NCBI GenBank assembly: GCA_021789735.1
Contig: JAJYJB010000019.1
Location: forward strand, 1 to 34,765
Length of the DNA stretch: 34,765 nucleotides
From: Nitrospirota bacterium
Lineage (GTDB): Bacteria > Nitrospirota > Thermodesulfovibrionia > Thermodesulfovibrionales > JdFR-88
Direction of reading: 5' to 3'
Below the pieces are notes generated by a model. It saw nothing but the letters and a program-made list of their open reading frames with translations, did no database searches and had not been told where the DNA came from. Of this stretch, positions 16,718-24,422 are shown piece after piece. Both the position numbers and the translations under genes were made by a program. Every line of letters begins with the position of its first letter. Position 1 is the first letter of the stretch.

Positions 16718-17344
16718 ATGCGTTTTGCTCCTGAAGGATATCCGTATTTCGCGTTTTTCGGGGCCCTTACCGCTTTGGTATGGGCGGCATGGGGATGGCC
16801 TGCGGTCTTCCCGGGGCTTTTACTTTTGTTCATGTTCTATTTCTTCAGGGACCCCGAGAGGCACACTCCCTCCGAGGAAGGCTATATCTGCCCGGCCGAC
16901 GGAAAGATCATAGTGTCCGAAAACCTGTTCGAGGACAAATACCTGAACAAGGACGCTATGCTCATAAGCATATTCATGTCGCCCCTGAACGTCCACGTGA
17001 ACAGGGCGCCGTGCGACTGCACCGTGAGACTGGTAAAATACAACAAGGGTTCGTTCAAGTCCGCGTGGAGCGATCACGCCTTCCACAAAAACGAGCATAT
17101 CTCCATAGTCATGGAGGAAGAAGGCGGGGGAAACATCCTGGTAAGGCAGGTGGCGGGTTCCATAGCGCAGAAGGCCGTGTGCAGGAAAAAGCCCGGCGAC
17201 CGGCTGAAAAGGGGCGAACGCTTCGGCATGATAAAGTTCAGCTCAAGGGTGGACGTCTACCTGCCGCCTGACGTGACCCTGCTTGTGGCAAACGGCGATA
17301 TGGTAAGGGCGGGGGAGACGATCATCGCAAGGAAGGCGAAATAA
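16718..17344 (+). CDS. psd: Phosphatidylserine decarboxylase proenzyme, short type, with Ser-Ser cleavage site
   Basis: Psd makes phosphatidylethanolamine from phosphatidylserine with a pyruvoyl group formed by self-cleavage. The 208-residue protein has hydrophobic segments at 10-42 that should hold it on the inner membrane, then FFRDPERHTP, PADGKI, the conserved SPLNVHVNRAP (His93) and the cleavage region GMIKFSSRVDVYLP. In this short family the site normally reads FGS. Here it is Ser175-Ser176 (codons AGC TCA at 17240-17245), so the new pyruvoyl would come from Ser176. It starts 11 nt after ilvC and has no obvious ribosome binding site. pssA, the preceding pathway step, follows 44 nt later. 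Confidence 0.92.
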   Translation: MRFAPEGYPYFAFFGALTALVWAAWGWPAVFPGLLLLFMFYFFRDPERHTPSEEGYICPADGKIIVSENLFEDKYLNKDAMLISIFMSPLNVHVNRAPCDCTVRLVKYNKGSFKSAWSDHAFHKNEHISIVMEEEGGGNILVRQVAGSIAQKAVCRKKPGDRLKRGERFGMIKFSSRVDVYLPPDVTLLVANGDMVRAGETIIARKAK

Positions 17345-17388
17345 AAAACCATGAAGGCCATGAAGGCGGACGGGGCTAACAAGGCACA

Positions 17389-18114
17389 ATGAAAAAAGGC
17401 ATCTACATCCTGCCCAATGCCCTGACGCTGACCGGCATGTTCGGGGGGTTTTTTGCTATCCTGGTGGCGTTCAAGGGGGATTACGCCCTGGCATCCTGGG
17501 CGGTACTTGCCGCGATGATCTTTGACGGGCTGGACGGTTTTGTGGCAAGGCTCACGGGCAGCGCCTCCCGTTTTGGCATTGAGCTTGATTCCCTTTCGGA
17601 CCTGGTGGCGTTCGGGGTTGCCCCCGCGGTCATAATCTTTCTGGCCTCCATACGGCCTTACGGAAGGGTCGGCTGGATGGTGGCCTTCCTTTATGTGGCC
17701 TGCGGGGCCATGCGCCTGGCCAGATACAATGTGCAGATGGTCACGGCTGAGCGCAAGTCCTTCACCGGCGTACCCATACCGGCCGGGGCCGTCATCCTTA
17801 CAACCTTGGTCATCTTCGCAAGAAAGATGGACATAGACCTTATGGGAAGCCCGCTTGTGCTCCTGCTGACCTTTGTGGTCTCCCTTTTGATGGTGAGCAC
17901 GCTCAGGTTCCATGGGATGAAGGAGATAAATTTCAGCAAGAGAAAACCATTCTGGTTCCTGGTGCTGGCGGTGACCGTGGTGGTTGTGGTCGCGATGCAC
18001 CCGGAGATCGCGCTTTTTATCTGCGCCATGCTGTACCTGACCATAGGGCTGATAGAAAACACTTATCTTTTTGCCATGAAAAGAAAGAGGAGTAAGCCAA
18101 ATGAGGCGCATTAG
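17389..18114 (+). CDS. pssA: CDP-diacylglycerol-serine O-phosphatidyltransferase
   Basis: PssA joins serine to CDP-diacylglycerol to give phosphatidylserine, the substrate of the Psd encoded just upstream. The 241-residue protein has the exact CDP-alcohol phosphotransferase motif D-G-x2-A-R-x8-G-x3-D-x3-D at residues 49-71, within DGLDGFVARLTGSASRFGIE. About seven hydrophobic segments make it an integral membrane protein. It begins with MKKGIYILPNALTLTGMFGG, the typical PssA N-terminus. The last 14 nt overlap leuA in another frame. Confidence 0.96.
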   Translation: MKKGIYILPNALTLTGMFGGFFAILVAFKGDYALASWAVLAAMIFDGLDGFVARLTGSASRFGIELDSLSDLVAFGVAPAVIIFLASIRPYGRVGWMVAFLYVACGAMRLARYNVQMVTAERKSFTGVPIPAGAVILTTLVIFARKMDIDLMGSPLVLLLTFVVSLLMVSTLRFHGMKEINFSKRKPFWFLVLAVTVVVVVAMHPEIALFICAMLYLTIGLIENTYLFAMKRKRSKPNEAH

Positions 18115-19645
18115 GATTTTCGACACGACACTGAGGGACGGGGAGCAGTCCCCCGGCGCAAGCATGAACGTTGATGAGAAAGTGCAGGTTGCGCGCCAGC
18201 TTGCGCGTCTTGGTGTGGATGTCATAGAAGCGGGCTTTGCCATTAGCAGCGAGGGGGATTTCGAGTCCATAAAAAGGATCGGCGCGGAAGTGGACGGCCC
18301 GGTTATAGCCAGCCTTGCCAGGGCAAAGGAGGCGGATATTAAAAAGGCCTGGGAGGCCCTGCGCGATATAAAAGAGAGCAAACGAAGGATACACACCTTC
18401 CACTCGACCTCCGATATCCATCTTAAGCACCAGTTCAGGATAAGCCGGGAGGAGGCACTGAAGAGGTCCGTCCAGATGGTGGGGCTTGCCAGAAGCCTTG
18501 TAAACGACGTGGAGTTTTCCCCTATGGACGCCACCCGCACCGAACTGCCGTATCTGGCAGAGGTCGTGGGGGCGGTAATAGCAGCCGGGGCATCCACAGT
18601 GAACATCCCGGACACGGTGGGCTACACGGTGCCGGCGGAGTTTTTTGAGATCATAAAGTACCTGTTCGACCATGTTCCCAATATCGCGGATGCCGTAATA
18701 TCCGTCCACTGCCACAATGACCTGGGGCTTGCCGTTGCAAACAGCCTTGCGGCCGTCTCCGCGGGTGCGGGACAGGTGGAGTGCACGATAAACGGCATAG
18801 GCGAGCGCGCGGGCAACTGCTCCATGGAGGAGATAGTGATGGCGCTCAGGACACGCAAGGATTTCTTCCAGGCGGACACCAGCGTGCACTCGGAGGAGAT
18901 TATGCGCTCCAGCAGACTTATCACAAAGATAACGGGCATCTCCGTGCAGCCCAACAAGGCCATTGTCGGGGCCAACGCGTTTGCCCATGAATCCGGCATC
19001 CACCAGGACGGGCTCCTCAAGGAAAAAGCCACTTATGAGATAATGCGCCCGGAGAGCGTGGGGCTTGGCAGCACCAGGCTTGTCCTGGGCAAGCACTCGG
19101 GAAGGCACGCCTTCAGGACCAGGCTGCAGGAGCTTGGATACAGCCTGCCGGAAGAGGGGATGGAGAGCGCCTTCCAGAGGTTCAAGCGCCTGGCCGACCA
19201 GAAAAAAGACATCTATGACGAGGACCTGGAGGTCCTTGTCTCGGAGACGGAGCTGTCCAAAACCCCGGAGATATATTCGGTACTGGAGCTCCACATATCA
19301 AGCGGGACCTCCGAGGCCCCCACCGCCAGGCTGAAAATGAAGATAGGTGGAGCTGCCGCCGAGCACACCTCCGGCGGAGACGGCCCCGTGGACGCCACCT
19401 ACAAGGCCATTGCCGCGCTTACAAGAACAGGCAGCACGCTCCAGAAATTCGAGGTAAAAAGCATCACCGGCGGCATGGACGCGATAGGAGAGGTCTTCGT
19501 GACCCTCGAGGAGGACGGCCGGACCGTGCGCGGCCAGGGCGCGGACACGGACATCATAGTCGCCGCCGCCAAGGCCTATGTGAACGCGCTCAATAAACTG
19601 GCCGCAAAAAAGGCGCAGGGCAACCAGCTTAGATCAGAATTGTGA
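18101..19645 (+). CDS. leuA: 2-isopropylmalate synthase LeuA
   Basis: LeuA condenses acetyl-CoA with 2-ketoisovalerate, the first committed step to leucine. The 514-residue protein starts with the HMGL-like signature RIFDTTLRDGEQSPGASMN (Asp8). The metal ligands His203 and His205 are in SVHCHNDLGLAV, followed by CTINGIGERAGN and HESGIHQDG. The C-terminal ~120 residues form the leucine-sensing regulatory domain, so feedback inhibition is likely. A GAGGAG ribosome binding site lies inside the end of pssA, and translation of the two is probably coupled. Confidence 0.98.
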   Translation: MRRIRIFDTTLRDGEQSPGASMNVDEKVQVARQLARLGVDVIEAGFAISSEGDFESIKRIGAEVDGPVIASLARAKEADIKKAWEALRDIKESKRRIHTFHSTSDIHLKHQFRISREEALKRSVQMVGLARSLVNDVEFSPMDATRTELPYLAEVVGAVIAAGASTVNIPDTVGYTVPAEFFEIIKYLFDHVPNIADAVISVHCHNDLGLAVANSLAAVSAGAGQVECTINGIGERAGNCSMEEIVMALRTRKDFFQADTSVHSEEIMRSSRLITKITGISVQPNKAIVGANAFAHESGIHQDGLLKEKATYEIMRPESVGLGSTRLVLGKHSGRHAFRTRLQELGYSLPEEGMESAFQRFKRLADQKKDIYDEDLEVLVSETELSKTPEIYSVLELHISSGTSEAPTARLKMKIGGAAAEHTSGGDGPVDATYKAIAALTRTGSTLQKFEVKSITGGMDAIGEVFVTLEEDGRTVRGQGADTDIIVAAAKAYVNALNKLAAKKAQGNQLRSEL

Positions 19646-19698
19646 GACCATGCGGTCTTAAACGCGGCCAAGATCAATAATTAAATTAGGAGGCGTTG

Positions 19699-20196
19699 AT
19701 GGCTGACGAGCATTCTTTCGATATAGTATGCGAAGTGGATATGCAGGAAGTGACCAATGCCGTGATGCAGGCTGTGAAGGAGATCAGCCAGCGATTCGAC
19801 TTCAAGGGGAGCAAGAGCTCCATAGAACTTGACAAGGGCAAAGGCGCCATCACACTCGTGTCCGACGATGAGCAGAAGATGAAGAGCGTTGTCGATATCC
19901 TGCAGTCAAAAATAATCAAGCGCGGGATCGCGCTCAAGGCGCTCAGTTACGGCAAACTGGAACAGGCCGCCGGAAGCACGGTGAGACAGGTGATCACTCT
20001 CCAGCAGGGCATACCGCAGGAAAAAGCAAAAGAGATCGTCAAGATCATCAAGGATCTGAAGCTGAAGGTAAACTCCGAGATCCAGCAGGACCAGGTGCGC
20101 GTCAGGGCAAAGAAGATCGACGATCTGCAGGCCATAATGGCCCTTTTGAAAGAAAAAGACCTGGGAATCCACCTGCAATTTTCAAATTACCGTTAA
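19699..20196 (+). CDS. yajQ: YajQ-family nucleotide-binding protein
   Basis: This 165-residue protein matches the YajQ family (two ferredoxin-like halves): [18 protein letters not shown], then [32 protein letters not shown] and [18 protein letters not shown]. Members bind c-di-GMP or nucleotides and act in signalling in Xanthomonas and others. The start is ATG 19699, 5 nt after TAGGAGG; the TTG just before it is too close to the ribosome binding site. It follows leuA after 53 nt and may read through from the same promoter. Confidence 0.94.
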   Translation: MADEHSFDIVCEVDMQEVTNAVMQAVKEISQRFDFKGSKSSIELDKGKGAITLVSDDEQKMKSVVDILQSKIIKRGIALKALSYGKLEQAAGSTVRQVITLQQGIPQEKAKEIVKIIKDLKLKVNSEIQQDQVRVRAKKIDDLQAIMALLKEKDLGIHLQFSNYR

Positions 20197-20210
20197 GCGC
20201 ACCGGGAACT

Positions 20211-20239
20211 TTCATTTTTTTAACCATAAACTTTATAAT
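20211..20239 (+). promoter_or_regulatory. Likely promoter of the PEPCK-like gene
   Basis: TATAAT (20234-20239) is perfect. TTCATT 17 nt upstream (20211-20216) matches the -35 poorly (3 of 6). The predicted start of transcription, near 20246, is about 2 nt before the ATG at 20248, so the mRNA would be essentially leaderless. Confidence 0.5.
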
Positions 20240-20247
20240 ATACGGAG

Positions 20248-22023
20248 ATGCTATCTCTTAAAAAGCCGTATACCATCACACGCAACAAAGTAATCATGGA
20301 TTACGCCCGGGTGTATTGCGACACGCCGGAGAAACTTTTAAAAAGTCCCCTGTTTTTCGACCTCATGGACCGTTTCATTGAAAAGACGGCGGCTAAAGGC
20401 AGCTCGCTCTTTGCATTCCTTCTGGAGGCCCTGCCAAAGACAAAAAGGGACGATCTTACCGGTTACCTGGTAAGCCTTTTCAGGCTGCTTGCAAGTTACT
20501 CCCCGGAGGAGATCGTCTCCATGAACCGTGATTTTGAGCCGGTGCTTGCCCGCCGGGAGGAACTGCACGAGCTTGTGGAGGAGCTTTATAACTTCTGGCG
20601 GCGCTTCGAGCGTTTTTTGTACCTGGAAGCCCCAAAGCGGCAGGAGGCCACCAACAGCGAGCTTCACGGCGTGCAGTTCATAAAGTCCAACGAGGAATTT
20701 AAAAACCTGGTGCTGTACGTTTACAGGCGGGTAGCGGAGAACATTACAGGAAACAGCCCCAGGGTTTACAGGCAGCTTCCTTCCGGGGCCAATATGGGAA
20801 TGCTCATAGAGCAGGTGGACTGGCTGTGCCCCGCCCTTTACCAAAGCCTTTCCCAGGTGCCGTTCATCAGGCTTTCTCTTGTGAACCCGCCCGTTATCCT
20901 TTACCCGCATTCAAACAAAAGAAAGGGGGCCTTCGAGGAGATCGCCAGCCTGACGCCTGAAATGCTGTGCATTGATCCCTCGCAATGGTTCTGCTATCCC
21001 GTCAAGGCCGGGGAGCTCACCGCCTTTATCTTTTTCCACCAGGATTTCATATCTCTTGCCCTTTCGTTGTCGAACCTCTTCGAGACGGCAAGATATGAGG
21101 ATATACGCGGCCAGAAACCCGATCTGATCATGGTGTTCGGGCTTTCCGGGCAGGACCTGACATCCGAGACCCTGTTCTACGAGGACAGGGAAAACGACAT
21201 TATGACAGGCCTTGTGCGCTATTCGGAAGAAGTGGACTATTTCGGCTATTTCAAGAAAATGGCGCTCACCCTTCACAACATAGCTATGCTTAAGAGGGGG
21301 CGGCTGCCCGTCCATGGCGCGATGGTCCATATAAAGCTAAAGGACGGCACCGAGTCCAATATAGTCATCGTGGGCGACAGCGGCGCGGGGAAATCGGAAA
21401 CCATTGAGGCCTTCCGCACGCTTAACACGGAGGACATCTGCGAGCTTAAGATAATATTCGACGATATGGGCTCACTTGGCGTAAACAATGATGGAAGGGT
21501 CGCGGGATACGGCACGGAAACAGGCGCATTCGTGAGGCTTGACGACCTGGAGTCCGGATACGCTTACGAGGAAATAGACAGATCGATCTTCATGAACCCG
21601 GACAAGACGAACGCAAGGCTCATAATCCCGATAACCAGGTATAACCATATTATCAAGGGATATCCTGTTGACCTCCTGCTTTATGCGAACAATTACGAAC
21701 AGATAGACGACGGCCATCCGGCGGTGGAGTTCTTCAGTACCCCCGGAGAAGCGCTTGATGTTTTTAGAAGCGGAGCGAGGCTTGCCAAGGGCACAACCGA
21801 TGAAAACGGCCTGGTGCATACCTATTTCGCCAACCCGTTTGGTGCGCCCCAGCGAAAGGGCATCCACGAGAAACATGCGGAACTCTATTTTGACCGCATG
21901 TTCAAAGCGGGTGTCAGGGTCGGGCAGATACGCACAAGGCTCGGGATCCGGGGCTTCGAGCATACGGGGCCAAGGACCGCTTCCGAAGGACTGCTGCGGA
22001 TAGTCCGCAATCTGAAAAACTGA
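20248..22023 (+). CDS. PEPCK-superfamily P-loop protein of unknown function
   Basis: The C-terminal ~260 residues of this 591-residue protein align by eye with ATP-dependent phosphoenolpyruvate carboxykinase. FKKMA (Lys336-337) stands for MKKGM, LPVHGAMV (His356) for MHCSAN, GDSGAGKSE (376-384) for GLSGTGKTT, IIFDDMG (Asp405-406) for IGDDEHG, TETGAF for FEGGCYA, and TNARLIIPI (Arg457) for NTRVSYPI. Metal, ATP and phosphate ligands are thus kept. The first ~330 residues look unrelated to PEPCK, are largely helical at the start (20-130) and are not recognised. No signal peptide is seen. HPr kinase shares the GxSGxGKSE loop, but the overall order fits PEPCK better. The substrate is unknown, and calling it a PEPCK enzyme would be premature. 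Confidence 0.8.
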   Translation: MLSLKKPYTITRNKVIMDYARVYCDTPEKLLKSPLFFDLMDRFIEKTAAKGSSLFAFLLEALPKTKRDDLTGYLVSLFRLLASYSPEEIVSMNRDFEPVLARREELHELVEELYNFWRRFERFLYLEAPKRQEATNSELHGVQFIKSNEEFKNLVLYVYRRVAENITGNSPRVYRQLPSGANMGMLIEQVDWLCPALYQSLSQVPFIRLSLVNPPVILYPHSNKRKGAFEEIASLTPEMLCIDPSQWFCYPVKAGELTAFIFFHQDFISLALSLSNLFETARYEDIRGQKPDLIMVFGLSGQDLTSETLFYEDRENDIMTGLVRYSEEVDYFGYFKKMALTLHNIAMLKRGRLPVHGAMVHIKLKDGTESNIVIVGDSGAGKSETIEAFRTLNTEDICELKIIFDDMGSLGVNNDGRVAGYGTETGAFVRLDDLESGYAYEEIDRSIFMNPDKTNARLIIPITRYNHIIKGYPVDLLLYANNYEQIDDGHPAVEFFSTPGEALDVFRSGARLAKGTTDENGLVHTYFANPFGAPQRKGIHEKHAELYFDRMFKAGVRVGQIRTRLGIRGFEHTGPRTASEGLLRIVRNLKN

Positions 22024-22069
22024 AACCAACCCTCAGCAGTCTGCTAAGGCCTTATCCGGCAGCCTGGAC

Positions 22070-23374
22070 CTAAAATATTCCCGCGATGGGCATCCCGAAG
22101 GTCCTGGTGATGCCCACGGTGCATGTCTTCCCGGCAAGCATCCCCCCCATGTCCGGCTCCTCGTTCATGGTTGCGCCGAAAGCGGCATTGAGGACGTATT
22201 TGCCCCATCTCCAGGCGTATGCGAGCGTTAAGTTCTCGTGGATGAAATGGTACAGGTCCTGGCTGAAATCCGAGTTAAAGGAAAGGCGCCCGGAAGACAT
22301 GAGATTCCTCTGATACCCGGTGAACAACTCGTAACTTTGGCCGGGCCCCGAGTCCATAAGTTTTACGCTGCTGGCGATCATGTCCGCAGCCGAAGGCCGC
22401 CAGTTCACCCCACCCTGGTAGATATGTCCATCGTTTGGGATGAAATCGCTCACCATATATGTGACCTCTCCTGTAACGTCCACCCGGGGGGTGAGTTTAT
22501 AGCCCAGGTTCCCGCTGAATTGGTGTACAACCGGGCTCATGCTGTCAAAATCCATGGAGCTTGTGTTCATCCCATAGCTTCCTGAAATGGTGGCTTTTTG
22601 GATGCCAGCGCGCGCCGCAAGCTGGAAGCCAATGGGCATCATGTTGCCCGGAAGGTACGCGTCCGTGGCCTGCGCATCCATGACGACGGGAGCCAGCCTG
22701 GTGGTCTCATATTTCCAGCTCGTGTTAAAGCCGTAGGTCTCCGTGCCTTCGTCCATCCTCCTTCCGTAGGGAAAATTGTAGTTGCCGGCCAGGCTGTAGA
22801 AAACCGTGTCCTCATCGGACGGCTTCCACATCTTTTGGCTCGCCCCTCCGCCGCTGTCCGGCCCGGCGGCGCCGGCAACATAGCCGCCCGCCCCATGGTC
22901 ATAATCGGGCGGAGTTCCCGGAGAGCCGTTTGTGGCGTCCTTCTCCAGCCACAAAGACGTCCGGTCAGGGAACGCCTTTTTTTGCCCTCCAGGCCATGAA
23001 AATTTTTGCCTTCCTGGAACCCCGGGCTGCCTTTCCGGACCGTTGGAGCCGGAAAGGACCGCGGAAACAGAATTTCCGTACCCGTACGCATTTATGTAAG
23101 GGGCGGCGGCATTTTGCGCGGCCGGAGATGCCTCCAGCGGGCCTTTTATGTCGGCGCCGAAGACTTCTCCCTCGAAATCGAGCTGGGGCCTCCTGAAAGG
23201 GTCTGCAAGCCGTGCGGGGGCCTGTAATATCCAGTCGTCCGGGACCGGGAAGTCATAAAACGCCTGGAAAGGGACGAAGGCCCCGCTGGACTTCCCAGGA
23301 GAAAAAAAGAGCACAAGGGGTAAAATGGCGGATACGGCCATCATGGTCCAGAATTTTTTTATATGACTTGCCAT
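22070..23374 (-). CDS. Predicted beta-barrel outer membrane protein
   Basis: I use ATG 23374, giving 434 residues that begin with a signal peptide: MASHIKKFW, a hydrophobic core MMAVSAILPLVLFF, and a likely cut after SSGA near residue 32. Residues about 35-190 are Pro/Gly/Ser-rich and probably disordered or periplasmic. From about 195 on, alternating amphipathic strands rich in Tyr, Gly and Asn (GNLGYKLTPRVDVTGEVTYM, LAYAWRWGKYVLNAAFGA) suggest a barrel. The last residue is Phe (IAGIF), as recognised by the BAM complex. The function is unknown. It is convergent with the PEPCK-like gene and divergent from thiD. Confidence 0.75.
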   Translation of the reverse strand: MASHIKKFWTMMAVSAILPLVLFFSPGKSSGAFVPFQAFYDFPVPDDWILQAPARLADPFRRPQLDFEGEVFGADIKGPLEASPAAQNAAAPYINAYGYGNSVSAVLSGSNGPERQPGVPGRQKFSWPGGQKKAFPDRTSLWLEKDATNGSPGTPPDYDHGAGGYVAGAAGPDSGGGASQKMWKPSDEDTVFYSLAGNYNFPYGRRMDEGTETYGFNTSWKYETTRLAPVVMDAQATDAYLPGNMMPIGFQLAARAGIQKATISGSYGMNTSSMDFDSMSPVVHQFSGNLGYKLTPRVDVTGEVTYMVSDFIPNDGHIYQGGVNWRPSAADMIASSVKLMDSGPGQSYELFTGYQRNLMSSGRLSFNSDFSQDLYHFIHENLTLAYAWRWGKYVLNAAFGATMNEEPDMGGMLAGKTCTVGITRTFGMPIAGIF

Positions 23375-23633
23375 ATTTTTATTTTTTATTGCCTTGGGAC
23401 GCCGTTTGGGTATCATGGGATCTTTTAGGTTATTACTTGGTTGCCACTGGCTGCGCAAAAAAACCCGCGGGGAACAAAAAACAAAAAACACACCTGGAAA
23501 AAAACCAAACCGGACGTCTGTTCAGTCGTTATTTTCTCATATGAAACCCATCGCTTCCATGATTCGAATCACAAAAAAACAAAAAATAAAAAGCATTTAT
23601 TGTCTTGGCCGGGTCTTCTTTGTATAATGGGCA
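23375..23633. other. AT- and A-tract-rich divergent intergenic region
   Basis: This 259-nt region between the outer membrane protein (-) and thiD (+) has many short A-tracts. It holds the thiD promoter at its right end. I looked for a TPP or c-di-GMP riboswitch in either direction and saw neither. Confidence 0.5.
23600..23628 (+). promoter_or_regulatory. Sigma70-type promoter of thiD-radA
   Basis: TTGTCT (23600-23605, 4 of 6) and TATAAT (23623-23628, 6 of 6) are 17 nt apart. The expected transcription start falls at about 23634-23635, on the thiD ATG itself, so the mRNA would be leaderless. Confidence 0.65.
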
Positions 23634-24401
23634 ATGGGGACATATCTAGCCATGACCATAGCGGGTTCCGACCCGAGCGGCGGGGCGGGCCTGCAGGCGG
23701 ACCTGAAGGTCTTCAAGATGCTGGGGGTCCATGGGCTCTCTGTTGCCGCCGCATTGACCGCCCAGAACACAAAGGCGGTGGATGGCATTTTCGCGGTCGA
23801 GCCGGATTTCCTGGGACGGCAGCTTGAGTCCATCCTTGCTGACATGACGCCCGGCGCCCTCAAAACGGGAATGCTTCTGAGCGTGGAAAATATAAGGGTG
23901 GTCGCGGAAAAAGTTAAGGCCCACTCCCTTCAAAATCTCGTTGTGGACCCCGTATCGATCTCTTCCTCGGGCACGGCCCTGCTGGAGGAAGGCGGGCTTG
24001 ACCTGCTTAAAGACCTCCTTTTTCCCCTTGCGGCGGTGATCACGCCTAACATTTACGAGGCCTCCGTGCTTTCTGGCCTGCCTGTGGAAAACCTGGAGCA
24101 AATGGAAGAGGCGGCGCAGAAACTGCTGCAAATGGGCCCAAAGGCCATTGTAATTACCGGAGGGCATCTCGAGGATGAGGCCGTGGATATTTTTCATGAT
24201 GGAAAGGTTACAATAAGACTCGAAGGCAGGAAACTCCAGGGCTCCTTCCATGGGACCGGCTGTGTTTTTTCCTCCGCCCTCACCGCTTGCCTTGCCAGGG
24301 GCGAAACGGCGGAGCGCGCCAGTGTGGAGGCAAAGAAGTTCGTGGAAGATGCCATCGCAGGAGCGTTTTACCCCGGAGGGGGAATGGGCATTCTTGTCTG
24401 A
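23634..24401 (+). CDS. thiD: Hydroxymethylpyrimidine/phosphomethylpyrimidine kinase ThiD
   Basis: ThiD phosphorylates HMP and HMP-P to HMP-PP for thiamine synthesis. The 255-residue ribokinase-like protein has TIAGSDPSGGAGLQADLK at the N-terminus, AALTAQNT, then the catalytic anion hole GSFHGTGCVFSSALTACLA. The start is either ATG 23634, at the predicted transcription start, or ATG 23652 (MTIAGSD), which also fits the family; neither has a ribosome binding site. radA begins 21 nt after the stop. Confidence 0.95.
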   Translation: MGTYLAMTIAGSDPSGGAGLQADLKVFKMLGVHGLSVAAALTAQNTKAVDGIFAVEPDFLGRQLESILADMTPGALKTGMLLSVENIRVVAEKVKAHSLQNLVVDPVSISSSGTALLEEGGLDLLKDLLFPLAAVITPNIYEASVLSGLPVENLEQMEEAAQKLLQMGPKAIVITGGHLEDEAVDIFHDGKVTIRLEGRKLQGSFHGTGCVFSSALTACLARGETAERASVEAKKFVEDAIAGAFYPGGGMGILV

Positions 24402-24422
24402 ATTTTTTTAAAAGTAATGTGA

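Noticed and set aside
19643..19660. Small hairpin AGACC-ATGC-GGTCT right after leuA as a terminator.
   Set aside because: The stem is 5 bp with no T-tract; yajQ may simply be read through.
23375..23633. Possible riboswitch (TPP for thiD, or c-di-GMP for the outer membrane protein).
   Set aside because: I found neither the conserved TPP core nor the ACGCAAAGCC-type core of c-di-GMP aptamers, and the thiD promoter lies directly at its start codon.
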